Shown here: in pieces, positions 1 to 11,999 of the stretch
Position numbering within the stretch: the stretch's first letter is position 1
How the letters are laid out: every line of letters starts with the position of its first letter
NCBI RefSeq assembly: GCF_034190915.1
Contig: NW_026947489.1
Coordinates: 54,374,001 to 54,438,000 of the forward strand
Direction: 5' to 3'
From: Cavia porcellus
Taxonomy: Eukaryota > Chordata > Mammalia > Rodentia > Caviidae
DNA length: 64,000 bases
Notes under the pieces: generated by a model
Databases searched by the model: none
What the model was told of the DNA's origin: nothing
Seen by the model: the letters and a program-made list of their open reading frames with translations, nothing else
Program-made: the position numbers and the translations under genes

Positions 1-2800
1 ACACATAAAATCAAGGTATGTTGTGTACAAGCACCAAATACTGCAATGAAAGCAGTCACTGTATGTCACAACAATGTACAGTAATAATAAATACAAAATT
101 TAAAATGATCCAACCAGTATATTGGCTGCATTTTCTTTTTCAGTTTAAAGCATCTATTTTCTTCTGATCAGTCCTGGTAAAAATCCAAAGGAACCTGATT
201 TTTCCTTTGTTCATAATGTTTATCCATAGATCTTTGATTTTTACCTTATTGGTCAATATCATTAATTGTTTGTATTCTCACAACTGTTACACTTTCAAAT
301 GTTAAGAATCTTCTCAGAGCAATGGTATAATATTCCACCTCTAACAATATACATGGTGAACTTTTGAAGACAAAGTTAGCTGATTTTGCCTTTAATACCT
401 GTCTTCACTATTCGTTTCTTGATTAGATGGTACAATAATAAGATATACTGCCAACCTCAAAATATATCCATAAAACTAGACTTACAGATATGTTTCAAAT
501 AACATCTGCATACAATGTCAAACACAGACTTTGAAAATGACGGATAGGAGTTAGTGGTGTTATTTTCAGGGCTCTGTATGTCACACATCTTCAAATAGAA
601 TTAGTTGCTATGGTAAATATGGATTTTTTCTTAATTGAGACATGAGGAGAGTTACTAATTGGCTAATTTTTGTCTAAATCGCCTTTGGTGTGTAAGTATT
701 TATGACCTTCATAATATTCTCATATGATAAAGGTTATGTTTGATTTAAACTCATTTCTACAATATCTGCATAGTTTTATGCTCTACTGAAAAAGATCAAG
801 CTTCACACGTTGATCTGAAATATTGCAATATCTTATATTGGAGTTCCATTTCTATTATCTTATGCTTCCCCCTTTCAGTGTTGCTATTAGAAAAATGACA
901 TTTTGCAAGTTCTATACTTAAAGTCACATTTTAGAAATGAATATAGCTTTCCTACTTGTTAATGAGAAAATGAATTTAATGCATTTTACATTTGAGCAGG
1001 CTATTCCAAATAAGTTAGTAGCTAGAAATTTAGTTTATCTCCTTTTGTGAAGCTCTACAGTAAATATTGATTAGTAGATGGAGGATAGTAGGAAAATAAT
1101 CAGCAATCTGTAGCAGATATGGTACATGCAATAGTGAGTTGTTTGCACTGACAATAAGACAAATCAGTGCCTTATAGATCAAATCAATGTGTAAATCTCA
1201 GGTTAATCAGTGTGGGCTTACTCTCTTTCACGTAACTCCACCCAGTGTATACCGTTATGAATACTAGCAAATGAAAGACAGTGGTCTTACTGGTCTCTAT
1301 GTGTTGATCATAGTTCTTAGCACTGTTTTACTGATTATTTGTGCAACTCTAAAGAACACCTTAGCTTAAGAAAATTCATTGATATGATTTAGGTTAAATC
1401 GTCCTAATTGAATCACAGATTTTTGCTTGCCTCTAATATTCTGGCTTAACAAAGAAAAAAGAATATTGGGAACACAGTGAGCACAGATGTCCGGAAACGA
1501 AATGGGAACAGTGCTTGCATCATTAAGTCTCAGCTCTACAGATAACCAGAAAACAGATTGGGATTATCCATAATAAAAGATAATTTTTTGGTTAGCCATA
1601 GGGAACAGAAGTGAGTGTGTTCCCCCCTAACTGGTAGATTCAGTTTGTAGGAACAGTGGTTCTTTGAACATTAAATCATACAATTGGCTCAGTTTGGTTA
1701 CAAATGTAAAGAAAAGTCTTTATAACAATTGCCTTTCTGCTTTTCCATCTACATATTTGGCTGTACCTTGTAAATTATCTTAGATATTTCAGATACCAAT
1801 TCAGGAGTTTGAAGCTTAGAAGAACCGTCATATTGACTAACCTGGTTCTGATTTAAATAGTGTCAAGAGGCTAAGTTAAGTCATTATTATGTACTTACTC
1901 TACTGGCCAACTCCCATATGCTACTATACCATGATCATGAATCTATCGGTGAAGTATGTTTAAAACTGGGAATACCTGCAATTAAATAATTACAAATGTC
2001 AGTCACTCAATACCTTCACTGAGTACTCAGAATCTCTAAGACATAATACAAAACATTGTATCCACACAGAGGGTGAGTACATCTCTGCCCTCCTTAGACA
2101 TGATTTTTACTAATACTAATCCATTTTAATTTCTAACTTTATTACCTTCTTAATGATGCTATTGCCTGCTTATGATTTTAAAGATAAGAAGATTGTTCTG
2201 TTGACTGTCTATTATGTATAATAACAGCTTTATTTTTTGTTATATCTGAATAAAGAAACAAAGGTTTATCTTTTCCTTGACATTTATAGCATTCCATGTT
2301 CCTGTGCACCATAAAAGGTTACCTAAGTCAAATTTATTTCAAGTGAGCAATATTTAACTTTAAAAATGTCAAAGGAAGGAAAAAATTCTCTATAGGGCAA
2401 CATTGTGTTGACTGAATAATAACTGCAGAATGATGAATTATACATTTGTTTTTCACTCAAAATATTCGTTAATAAATCTACTGATTCTGAAGAAAATTAA
2501 TTCTGGTTTTCTGGTGAGTAATTCCTATATATTTATGTGACTTTTATTTCTCATGCTGTTATCTAGTTGGTTCAAATACTTTTACAGTCATTTTTAGCCC
2601 ACTTTTAAAATTTCTCAGTTCATGTAACGTAAACTTTGCAGTATTTTCTACTGTTAAGTGATTATGCATAATTAGGCAAAAAAGACTGCTGCCTATTTTA
2701 TTTTTTTTCCATTTAAGACATTCTGGCAGAAAAGTAAAAATAGCAATATGCCTACAAGTTGAATTTGAAAATCTGTAATAAGAGATATGCTAGCGCATTT
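1..2800. other. Unannotated AT-rich non-coding DNA
   Basis: No open frame of interest, no recognisable SINE or L1 and no long simple repeat was seen in this stretch. It reads as unique intergenic or intronic mammalian sequence. Very old diverged repeats could be missed without a profile search. Confidence 0.6.
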
Positions 2801-3063
2801 TCTGTAATTTAATACTGAACTCATAGCAGGAGCTCTTTCTAGGCACTACCCTCACCCTTGCCCTGCTTCAAAAACTGCATTGCTTGTTTGCTTGAACAAA
2901 TATATTAAAACTGACCCAGAAAGACAAATGTTGGTCTGATTCCATGATAAAATTGGATATGCATTCATTTCTATGGATGCTGATTTTTTGAAATAGCCAG
3001 AAGGATGGCCCACAAATAGAACCGTCTTCCAAATTTTGGAGACCATGAAAATGACTGGAAGTA

Positions 3064-3173
3064 GGGGCTGGGGATTTAGCTCAGCGGCATAAGCACCTGC
3101 CTTGCAAGCAGGCAGTCGTGAGTTCGGTCCCCGGTACCGATAAAAACGAAAATGACAAAAAAAAAAAAAAAAA
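3064..3173 (+). repeat. ID-type tRNA-derived SINE, recent insertion
   Basis: The element begins GGGGCTGGGGATTTAGCTC, followed by a tRNA-like body, an A-rich linker and a poly(A) tail. The pol III A box (TAGCTCAGCGG) is intact and a B-box-like AGTTCGGTCC is present. A perfect 17-bp target-site duplication flanks it at 3047-3063 and 3174-3190, so it inserted by L1-type target-primed reverse transcription. The anticodon-loop region has a CCTGC/GCAGG stem around CTTGCAA, as in tRNA-Ala(UGC). The T stem is mispaired and there is a long A tail, so this is a SINE and not a tRNA gene. The perfect duplication implies a recent insertion. Open frames crossing it on the minus strand are artefacts. Confidence 0.93.
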
Positions 3174-3834
3174 GAAAATGACTGGAAGTACAGTGATGTG
3201 GTCCTCTGTAACCAGTAGAACATTGCCTTCCAGGAAGTGAGGGGATCCCAAACCACTGCAGTTGACTTCTTTGGGAGCTCATAGAGGTTTGTTAGCTGCA
3301 AACCCTGACAGTTGCAATTTCCTGGGGGCTCCATCACTACGTACTGTCACAGAATCTCTGTGCAAATACTTGGTGAAGATTTTACATAAAGATGGGTAAC
3401 CAGTTTGATCCTGTAGAATGCATACAGTACCCTATAATTCAAAGGAATCAACTGCAGCCACAAGGAGTTTAATATGCCTATGACAAAAAGGGTCCTCTAG
3501 AATCCCACCTGCAAAGTGTCCCCTCAAAACTAGCCAATCAGCAAAATAAGCCAGACAAATACCGTACACTTCATTCCCCTTCTTAGCTCCTGGTAAAGGC
3601 AGCATCCTACTGTAGTCATTCTGTCATTAGGTATTGTTTTAACTTTTTCTCAGTATTTGATTTCTTATGAATTACTTCACAAATTTCCTTACACACATAG
3701 CTTTCTTTCCTTATGCCCACCATAATACAGATATATCTGTGCTCTTAATAAAATGAGTGATTTGGATTCCAAAATGCTCTGCTGGATGTAGATATGTACT
3801 GCTTTCAAGCCATTCTAAATCTGACATATTATTC

Positions 3835-3965
3835 TGTTTGCAAAGCACAAGTCTGATCACAACATTCTACTTACGTTTTTCAATATTTCTCCATTATAAA
3901 TATTGAGGTTATCAAACTGATATTCCAGGTTCATCCTGTATTTTCTCTCTCTGGATTCCCATGTT
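3835..3965 (+). repeat. Possible L2 fragment
   Basis: The run from about CAAGTCTGATCACAACATTC through TTCAGGTTCATCC-like sequence follows the order of the L2 LINE 3' region (gtctgatcayrtcactcc, then a ttcaatgg-like segment). It is heavily diverged. The assignment rests on remembered consensus only. Confidence 0.35.
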
Positions 3966-4054
3966 TTAGGAATAATGGACATATCTAATGAAAGAAAAAA
4001 TCATGACTGGAATGGAGTCCTGTAACATATGGTGAGAAACAAAACTCCACATAA

Positions 4055-4057
<3 letters not shown>

Positions 4058-4085
<28 letters not shown>
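4058..4085. repeat. (AC)n microsatellite
   Basis: About 14 uninterrupted AC dinucleotides. Likely length-polymorphic. Confidence 0.98.
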
Positions 4086-4184
4086 GAATGATATTACAGA
4101 CTTACTTTATAGAACTTTCCAAAAATTTATAGTTTAGGCCATGTATGTAAAATAAACATTAAGAATTGAAAGAAATCAGATCCC

Positions 4185-5140
4185 CAAATTCAAAGACCCA
4201 ATTAAAAAATAGGCATCTGAGGTGAATACACACTTCTCAGCTGAAAAAATACAAATCGCAAGTAAATATATGAAAAAATGCCCATCATTGGTCATTTAAG
4301 AAATGCAAATGAACTCTGACATTCCATCTCACTTCAGAAAGAACGGCTATTATCAAGAAATCAACCAGTAACAAATGCTGAGGGGGCTGTGGGGAAAAAG
4401 AAAGCTTTCTTCACTGCTGGTGATAGCAGACTGGTACAACCACTGTGGAAATCAGTGTGGAGATTCCTCTAGAAACTAAGATTGGAGGTCCCATTCTATC
4501 TACCTATTTTCCTCCTAGATATTTTCCTGAAATAACTAGAACTGAAGACATCATATTACAGTGATATATTTGCCCCACATATTACAGAAGCACAATTTGT
4601 AATAACTAAATGTTGGAAACAGCCCTAATGCCCATTAACCATGGAATGGATAAAAAGAAGTGATATTTTTTTATCCAGTGGATTACCATTAAGCTATAAA
4701 GAAGAATAAACTTGAGGCTTTTGTAGCCTGATTTTGAGAGAAATCAGACTTACATGTATGAAAACCGTACTGTCTCCCTAGTGTGAAAAAACCTAAAAGA
4801 ATAGCTGATTTTCAAAATGTACAACAGACATTCTGAAAGTGAAGGGGGAAGAAACTGCTCAAAAGGGAATAAAAACTGGGATATTGGGATGTGGGAAAGG
4901 AAAAATGAAAGAAGGGAAAAGATATGATAGAATCTCTTTTAGTCCATCAAAAAGAATGGGTTGTGCTTTCATTGTCTGATCATTTTTCATACCTGTACCT
5001 TATAATCTGAGCAACTATTTTGAGCATAACAGCATGTACTATATTAAAAATTGTTAATCTCATATTTTGTTTTGAAATTCTGTATCATTATTTTTAATTT
5101 TTTTCATTTTAAAATAAAAAATAAAAATTAAAGGAATCAA
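4185..5140 (+). mobile_element. L1 3' fragment (end of ORF2 plus 3' UTR)
   Basis: This is a 5'-truncated L1. The segment near 4194-4340 matches the conserved order of late ORF2: a 'cccaattaaaaaatgggc' type stretch, 'cacttctcag', 'aaatgcaaat', 'catctcact'. It continues with the 'gctgtgggga', 'accactgtggaaatcagtgtgg' and 'aagctataaagaagaa' motifs of the L1 3' end. A purine-rich 3' UTR follows at about 4835-4930. The end at about 5110-5140 (TTTTAAAATAAAAAATAAAA) resembles the 3' terminus of the larger L1 ending near 29335. Stops and indels are frequent, so it is not functional. Confidence 0.85.
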
Positions 5141-5904
5141 AAATTTTGATATTAAAGCAAAGTATAATAGAAAAAATAAATAAAATGTTACTGTTGTGAT
5201 ATAACAAGAAAGAACATAACAAAGTAATAGTAATGGCTTTGTTATAATGCTTTGACTAGCTTGCAGTACTGGGCACCTATTAAAAAGTGTAATTTCCCCT
5301 AGTTGGTATTATAAGAAGTAATAATTCTGTGAACCAGCATGGTTTTCTGCAATTCCAGTTGAGACGCTATTCCCAGGTATAGCACCGCTGAGCACTCACA
5401 ATGTTCAAGCATCTTAGAGATTGTTTAATGGGAAAAATCCTGCCCTGTATAGCGAAGAGAAAAAGACATGTGTGGCTTCATCCTGTGGCTGAGAACAAGG
5501 TAGACTGTTTGACAGTACTGTGAGGGACAGGTGGCTTAACTGCTTTTGAAATTCATTATCCATTTATAGAACAGTTAGATATTAATTCTTGGATCTGTCT
5601 TAAAACACCGAAAATTGAGCATTCCAAGATCAAGAATTTTGTCTAATCTGTTTCACCTAATTGAAATATGTGGTGTTTCTGTTCATTATTTGTGCTTCCA
5701 TCTCCTCCTCATCCTCTAACTTATTTTTTCTTTTTGATTATTCAGTACCTGAACACTTCTATGCTGTCTAATCCTGAAGGTCTTCATCTAAAGTCCTTAT
5801 ACTTTGCCTTAAATATTCATTGGATAAAGAACGATGAGTGAGTCTTATGTTAGTTGCTACTTATAATGGTTAAAGTAGCTTATATTGACTTTATTGACTT
5901 AGGA

Positions 5905-6190
5905 GACCATGGAAGCACAGCTCTGGGTGTGGGTGTCTGGGTATGTCATGGAGTTGTGACCTTGGGAGTCTGACCCCCCCCATTTCTTCTCAGGTCCTGC
6001 CCCCATGCTCTGGCTCCTGGTCACCATAAACTAAGCAGCTTCACTCTGTTATTACCTTCTACCATGATGTCCCTGCCCTGGAGAGTGATGATCATGTACT
6101 GAATGTCCTAAAGCCATAAGCCAAATTAAGTATTCTCAGCTTTAAGACATATCAGTATTCTGTCCAAGCAAAAGCAATGCTAATATAGCA
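5905..6190 (+). repeat. URR1-like rodent interspersed repeat
   Basis: The 3' half contains a CCTGCCCCCATGCT type stretch, ACCATAAACTAAGCAGCTTC, CCATGATGTCCCTGCC and CATAAGCCAAATTAAGTATTC, then ends near 'caatgctaatatag'. Other copies in the window share this order (16120, 17945 and 57355 in plus; 7078 and 43420 in minus). I associate the family with rodent URR1, a non-autonomous hAT-Charlie element in my recollection. The family name is from memory. Confidence 0.6.
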
Positions 6191-7077
6191 TTGCCTAAAT
6201 CTTGTTTTAGGTTATTTGTACATTTCTTATTATGCACAATTTTACATTACAACTAGTGTTTCTGAACATATCCTACATTTGTCTCCCCAAGAAACCAATA
6301 AAATTTCAAAACTAATGTGAAGAGAGAGGAAGACACAGAGAAAGAAACAGTATCACCAGTTTACCTGGGGTAGGCCCTGAGGTCTGCCCTCCGGAAGGCA
6401 GGGATGCATGTAGGAGGGAGGACACAGCAACAATACATCTTTTGTCTCAGGATGACCTCTAGAGTCTCTTTCCACGAAAGCACAAGAAGGTGGAATGGCT
6501 TAGCTTTCCTGAAATCAGTGTTGATCAGAATTTTCAGTAGATAAATGTATGAATGAGTATCTGGCAGTTAGCATTGATAGAACAGGCTTTCTAACAACCT
6601 ATATTCAACACGAATTTTGTTTTACAAACTTCTATGAAACTTTTCCCACCTCCTTTCCAATTTAGATGACAGGCTAAACTCCTAGATCAACGATAAGTCA
6701 AATGTGTCCTAAAATCAGACACTGGAGTCATCACAGTAGATGAGACACTTTGTATGTTGCTACTTTGGACAAGAACACAAAAGACTGATGTGGCCATTTG
6801 AATAATCAGTAGAAATTTTGGGCTCGTACTGACAACTAGATTTGAGGGAGACTTCTCATTCCCATACTAGTGATTCAGTCTAATGAGCAACTTCAAAAGA
6901 TAGTCGATCCCAACTGGAGAAAGCTGTTTTGGATCAACTGCAAGGAATGATTGGGTAGGAATTAAAAAAAAAATTTACTACATCACTTAAAAATAGATAC
7001 TTATTGAAACAAAATGATAAATTCAGTTCTTCAGTGTCATAGAAATGCATTTTAGACTGTATAGTTACTGCTTGTCT

Positions 7078-7435
7078 TGGTTACTTTTTTCTCATCTCTG
7101 GGACAAAATTCCTAATGCCTAAAATTAGGGAAGGAAAGGTTTATTTCTTACAGTTTTTGGAGGTTTCAGTCCATACTCAGTTGGCTCCAAGGCAGGGTGG
7201 CATGGTGGGGCCACAGTTCATGGCAGCTGCAAACAGCAAGGCAGAAAACCAGCAAGACACAGAGACACCTTCTTCCTGCCATTACATCATGTCCTGGCTC
7301 CACCTCTAGGCGATAGTAGCACTCACACCACCAATCCAAGCGCTGGACAATGAACCAATCACAAACACAAAATTGCATGATCTTTGGCGGCCATTGGATA
7401 AACCATGACACTGCTAAACTTGTTTAGTTAATACA
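7078..7435 (-). repeat. URR1-like rodent interspersed repeat, reverse orientation
   Basis: Reading on plus it starts CTTGGTTACTTTTTTCTCATC, then GGGACAAAATTCCTAATGCC, AAGGAAAGGTTTATTTCTTAC and GAGGTTTCAGTCCATACTC. This is the reverse complement of the family end seen at 6150-6190. It lies about 0.9 kb from the copy at 5905 in the opposite orientation. The two short open frames inside it (7115-7309 plus and 7166-7411 minus) are repeat-derived. Confidence 0.75.
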
Positions 7436-8244
7436 CATTTCAGTCACTTTCTTGCCAAAGCTGCTTTTAATGAAATTAATCACTAAACAATTATCTACAA
7501 AAAACTTTTTTAGTGCAGGTATTGTGCTAAGTGAATTCTCAATAATTACCTTTCTTCTTAAACTAAAACATTTTGATGATTAAAAATAGGATATTTTTAC
7601 TAAGTGTGGATATTATCTGCTTTCCTTCATTATTTGCCATTGCTTTTTATTAGCTGTGTGAAATGCATAAGGTATACATACACATGTGGGGGTGAGCATA
7701 CATATGCACACACTTGTCTTAGAATCATTCTGGTATTTTTTCATCTCAAATTAATTCTGCTTCCTAAATTCTATTTACTTATGAATATATACTTTTCTTC
7801 TAAAATTTTACAATATTATTCTCCTCCCCTCAGTGAAAAATATTATATATCTGAACTTATTTTTCCCATCTTCCATCCAAATCATGGGGAACTTATATTT
7901 ACTTAATATTTGATATTTATATTGGTCTGTATGACCCAGCCACTTTCCATTTTTGGAAAATGAAATCCACTTGAAAGCCATGGCAAGCTGAGTTAGGTTT
8001 GTAAGTGATAAATAGGTAGATCTGCTTTTTCAGCTCCTAATGCTAAAATCAATTAATGCAGGTTTGGGTAACTGCGAAGAATCCTTTGCTTTTGTTCATT
8101 GCCTCTGTTCCTATAAGAAACTGAAATACTTTGCAGCTACATATTATTCTGATAAATGACATCATCATAAATGTTTACATGTGGAAAATATACTGATTGT
8201 TATCCTACCTTTCATATACATCTTCAGAAGCAGAAATCCTGTCT

Positions 8245-8420
8245 CCTTTCCAAAGATATCCGTGTCCTAAACCCAGAATCTATGAGCGTTCTAACTCATA
8301 TGGTAAAAGAAACTTTAAGAGACTCTTCATGGAGTTAAATGATGTAAGAGATTGACCAAGATTTAATGATAAGAGATTCTGATTCTAAAACAAATGTATG
8401 AGTACACCTATATGTGTGTA
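8245..8420 (+). repeat. Old MaLR-LTR-like fragment
   Basis: The order AAAGATATCCGTGTCCTAA, CCCAGAATCTATGAGCGTTC, ATGGTAAAAGAAACTTTAAG and ATGATGTAAG parallels a common mammalian repeat with 'aaagatgtccacatcctaat ... ggcaaaagggactttgcagatg'. I place it with MaLR-type LTRs but cannot name the family. A related, longer copy lies at 23115-23505. Confidence 0.45.
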
Positions 8421-9811
8421 TATATGAGAAATAGTATAGCTCTCTGTATCCTCTGTCATGCACTGTAATCTCAGTCACGAAGTCCTAAAATTATGCCATC
8501 AATAAGATTCAAAGAACCCTTTCAGAATGGCCTTTTCTTATAGCCAGAGGAACCTTTCTTGTACTCAAAGTCTGAGCAAAATGGATAAAGATGATGAGTC
8601 GGACATTATTCACACCATGATGAAATTAGACTATGATAAATGCATGAGTTTTTTCCCAAGTGCAGTGGGAAATACATAAAATCTGTTAAATGAGGAAATA
8701 GTAGGAAAATAACTTATGATTGAAAAAAAGCCTATTTGCCAGGAATAGGATTGGAGAAGACCTGAGTGGAGGAGGCAGGTGCCACAGACTGCATGGGGGA
8801 TATGCGATCTTACAGTTCCCCAGCCCTCATTACCTGTGTTCATTTCTTCAAGAAAATAATAGTACTCTTTAATTTTTCCCCAATTCACAGTTTGAGACTT
8901 TCTTATTCCTTTTCTACAAATATAAAACCCTAGAGATTTTCAGCATCTGGTAATCAGACCCCTTTTGGACCAACGAATCAAAAGTATGTGACAATATGAA
9001 CATTATATTTTCCTGGAAATTAGTTTTGCTATTTAAATATACTTTGGAGTATATCACAACTATAATTTAGTACATATTCAATTTTGCTATTAGGCAGTAG
9101 AAACTCCCGTGAGGCCTTCTTATGGTCCCGCTACTCCCCTACCTAAAACCTTCCTTCCAGGAGCCAGAGCTGCAGATATTTTTTCCTCTGATTATTGTGA
9201 GAATTTATGGCAGAAAGGCTCTAAAACAATTTCTCCTGCTCCAGTTTGATGTTACACATTTAGTGTGCCTGAACTCTCAATTATGTCTATTATTCTAAAA
9301 GTATAAATATAAAATATTGAATTAAACATTAATTCCATTAAAAATATTGCATTTTTAAAATGAGCATTGCTGGATATTCAAAGAATGCTGTATAAGTAAA
9401 CATTTTAATTTCTAATAGACCTACTATATTCAAGCCTTTTTTTTGGTCCAGTGGTATTTTAAGAAATCAATCAATTAATTTTAAAAACATATTACTATTA
9501 TATCAATATATTTTATAATTTTTAATCTACCCTTGGGTAAATATATGTCCCCATAGTAACTTTCAGAACCATGTTTTCTGCTTCAGGGTTATTGATCTGG
9601 ACTATTTTTAGCTCAGGTTGTTGTATGAATGTAAATAGTTCTTTCCTCTACTACTAGGGCTTTTTCTGCTTTAAGTACGGGTCACACAATATAGCACTAA
9701 AATTACAAAGTCAAAGGAGATGATGCAAATAATATGACTTTGTATGAAAATTACTAAAAACAATGACAATTTTACTTCTCTGAAAGTTCTAATTGTTTAT
9801 CTGCCACATCC

Positions 9812-10095
9812 AGTGGCAGTATTTGTCTTTCTGTGCCTAGCTCAAGTATTTCACCTAACAACTGTTCTCCAGGTTCACCCATGTTGTCACAAAAGGCAGG
9901 ATTCTCTTCTTTATGAATACTAGACAGTGTTCCACTGTATGCAATTACAACTTTTTCTTTTTGCATTCTTTCATTCATTGACTTGGCTACTATCAACAGA
10001 GCTGCAGTAGACAGGATGTGTTTCAGTCTCTTTGAATGAATACCTAGTAGTGAGATTGCCGAATCATATGCTCGTTTTCTTCTTTTTTTAAAAAC
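9812..10095 (-). mobile_element. Ancient L1 3' fragment, minus strand
   Basis: On plus the motifs run CAGGTTCACCCATGTTGTC, AAAGGCAGGATTCTCTTC, a gctgcagtagacag-like stretch, GAATACCTAGTAGTGAGATTG and CCGAATCATATG. This is the reverse complement of the classic L1M 3' region (cf. 'ggttcatccatgttgttgcaaatggcagg'). The 148-residue minus-strand frame 9772-10218 spans it and is a by-product of L1 sequence, not a gene. Confidence 0.75.
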
Positions 10096-11904
10096 AGGTA
10101 ATTTAATATGTAGTAATGAATCCCTTGTATAAATGTAGTAAATTTTTTCATTCCCCATTTTATGTAAGACATCCATGTAATACCTACTCAGATCTTTGTG
10201 CTGATTAAACTTACGCATTTAAATAAATTCATAATAATGCAATGTAAATAAACAATAGTCAGGCATGATAAACTAATTATTTTCAAATATTTTAAACAGT
10301 TTATTAAAGCATGTGTAATTTTTAGATTGTTATTTTAAATATAAGTTTCCTAAGTGTTATTACACAAAATTTACTATAATATCTAATTGGGACTCACTGG
10401 ATTCCTGAACTCATTTGAAATCATAATACTGTACCACGTTTAAACTGTACACTGATATGACTTATGTGAGCTGATACAGTTCATTTTCATTTATTTTATT
10501 CTTTTATATTTCTTTAACTTTCCTCTTAAAATTTAGTTTATTGGAGAACATGATTTGTTAATTAGATAATTGTAACTAAATCTGAAAACCTTATCTTAAG
10601 CCCCTGTTTATATTTTGCAAGATCCCACCTGGAAAACTATATAAGAGGAAAGTATTTGTTTTTTATTTATTTTAATTTTTTTTATTATTCATAAATTTCT
10701 TTAAGTAACTCCAGTAAAACACAGTTTCAACACATACAGAGACAGAGAGACAGAGAGAAAGTTGTGATTTGTTTATTTCTCTTTATTTGACTTCTAAAAC
10801 CTTGGAATGAACAGAAAAAATACTTTAAAATAATCATTTCTTTGGGAATGTGGGTCTCAGCACATATTATACAAATTAGAATTCAAGCAGTTGAATTATA
10901 TTACTGGAAAATACTTTCCCATGCCCTAAACTTTTAAAAGGAAATTACTTAAAATTTGTATTAAGTAGATGGAGTGTAGCTGTCAATATATTGTTAGGTG
11001 CTAAGTGTTAAGGAATTCAGGAAATTAAATGATATTTTTAAGCTTATGCAACCTTATTGACACTGACTGAAGACAGGAGATTACAACATGCAAAAAAAAG
11101 TTGAAAAATAAAGATAACTTTTTTTAAACAGATGAAGTACAAAGATATTGAGGGAGAACATAAATAAATTTATCACAATATCCTCTTCACTATCCGAGGA
11201 TTAAGAATATTTTCATAGTTGGTTCTTTCAAAAACATTATAAAATATTATGTGGCAGTACTTTAGAGTTAAGTTTAATGTTGTAATCAAATAGCGCTCTA
11301 CATTTTTCACAAGTGAAACAGTATCTCAAGACTATTTTCCATATTAGACAGTAGACATCAGAAGAGAAGCTAATCAATTAGATTTGCACAACTGTGATAG
11401 TACCATCTATTGACCAATCAGGAAAAATATCATTGCCTTTACTTTTTCTTGATAAATAGTTTTCTAAAGTCCTTATGTTACTTTCTTATATTTTAAAATA
11501 TTGTTTTAATAAATTTTATTACAGATGCTGGAGTGGTATAGTCCTATACAGCACATTATTTTCAATAAAAAAGTAATACTTTTAACTTTGTTAACCCTAT
11601 ATTTAGCATATGAGTTTCATTCTTATTATCTGATTTGTAGTTCTTCCTCAATATTAATTTCTCCATAATCTTTTTCCTTTCTATATTAAACTCTCCTAAT
11701 TGTCTTAGATTGAAACTTAGGTATTGCTTTGTGAAATCTTCTCTATCACTACAGCACCAAATAAATTTATGAACCTTGAACCTGTTTTGAATTATATTTC
11801 TGTTCAATTTATTCCTGAACTTTGTTATTTATCTGTTTTTCAATCTTGCAGTTCAGTTTTTCTCCAGTCTAGCATTCTTTTTCTGTATCACATAATAGAA
11901 AGAA

Positions 11905-11906
<2 letters not shown>

Positions 11907-11936
<30 letters not shown>
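11907..11936. repeat. (TG)n microsatellite
   Basis: Fifteen uninterrupted TG dinucleotides. They create the poly(Val-Cys) run in an open frame at 11724-12056, which is therefore not credible as a gene. Confidence 0.98.
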
Positions 11937-11940
<4 letters not shown>

Positions 11941-11999
11941 CAGCATTGGTACAAAAATCAGTATGTAAGAATGGACATACTTTATTTATTTATACTTAT

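Noticed and set aside
3073..3145. Possible tRNA-Ala(UGC) gene, also at 21575
   Set aside because: The anticodon arm is good but the T stem does not pair, and a linker, long A tail and target-site duplication show a SINE.
2852..3337. 161-codon minus-strand open frame
   Set aside because: It runs through the ID SINE at 3064-3173 and its A tail (the poly-Phe run). No domain, and the insertion is recent.
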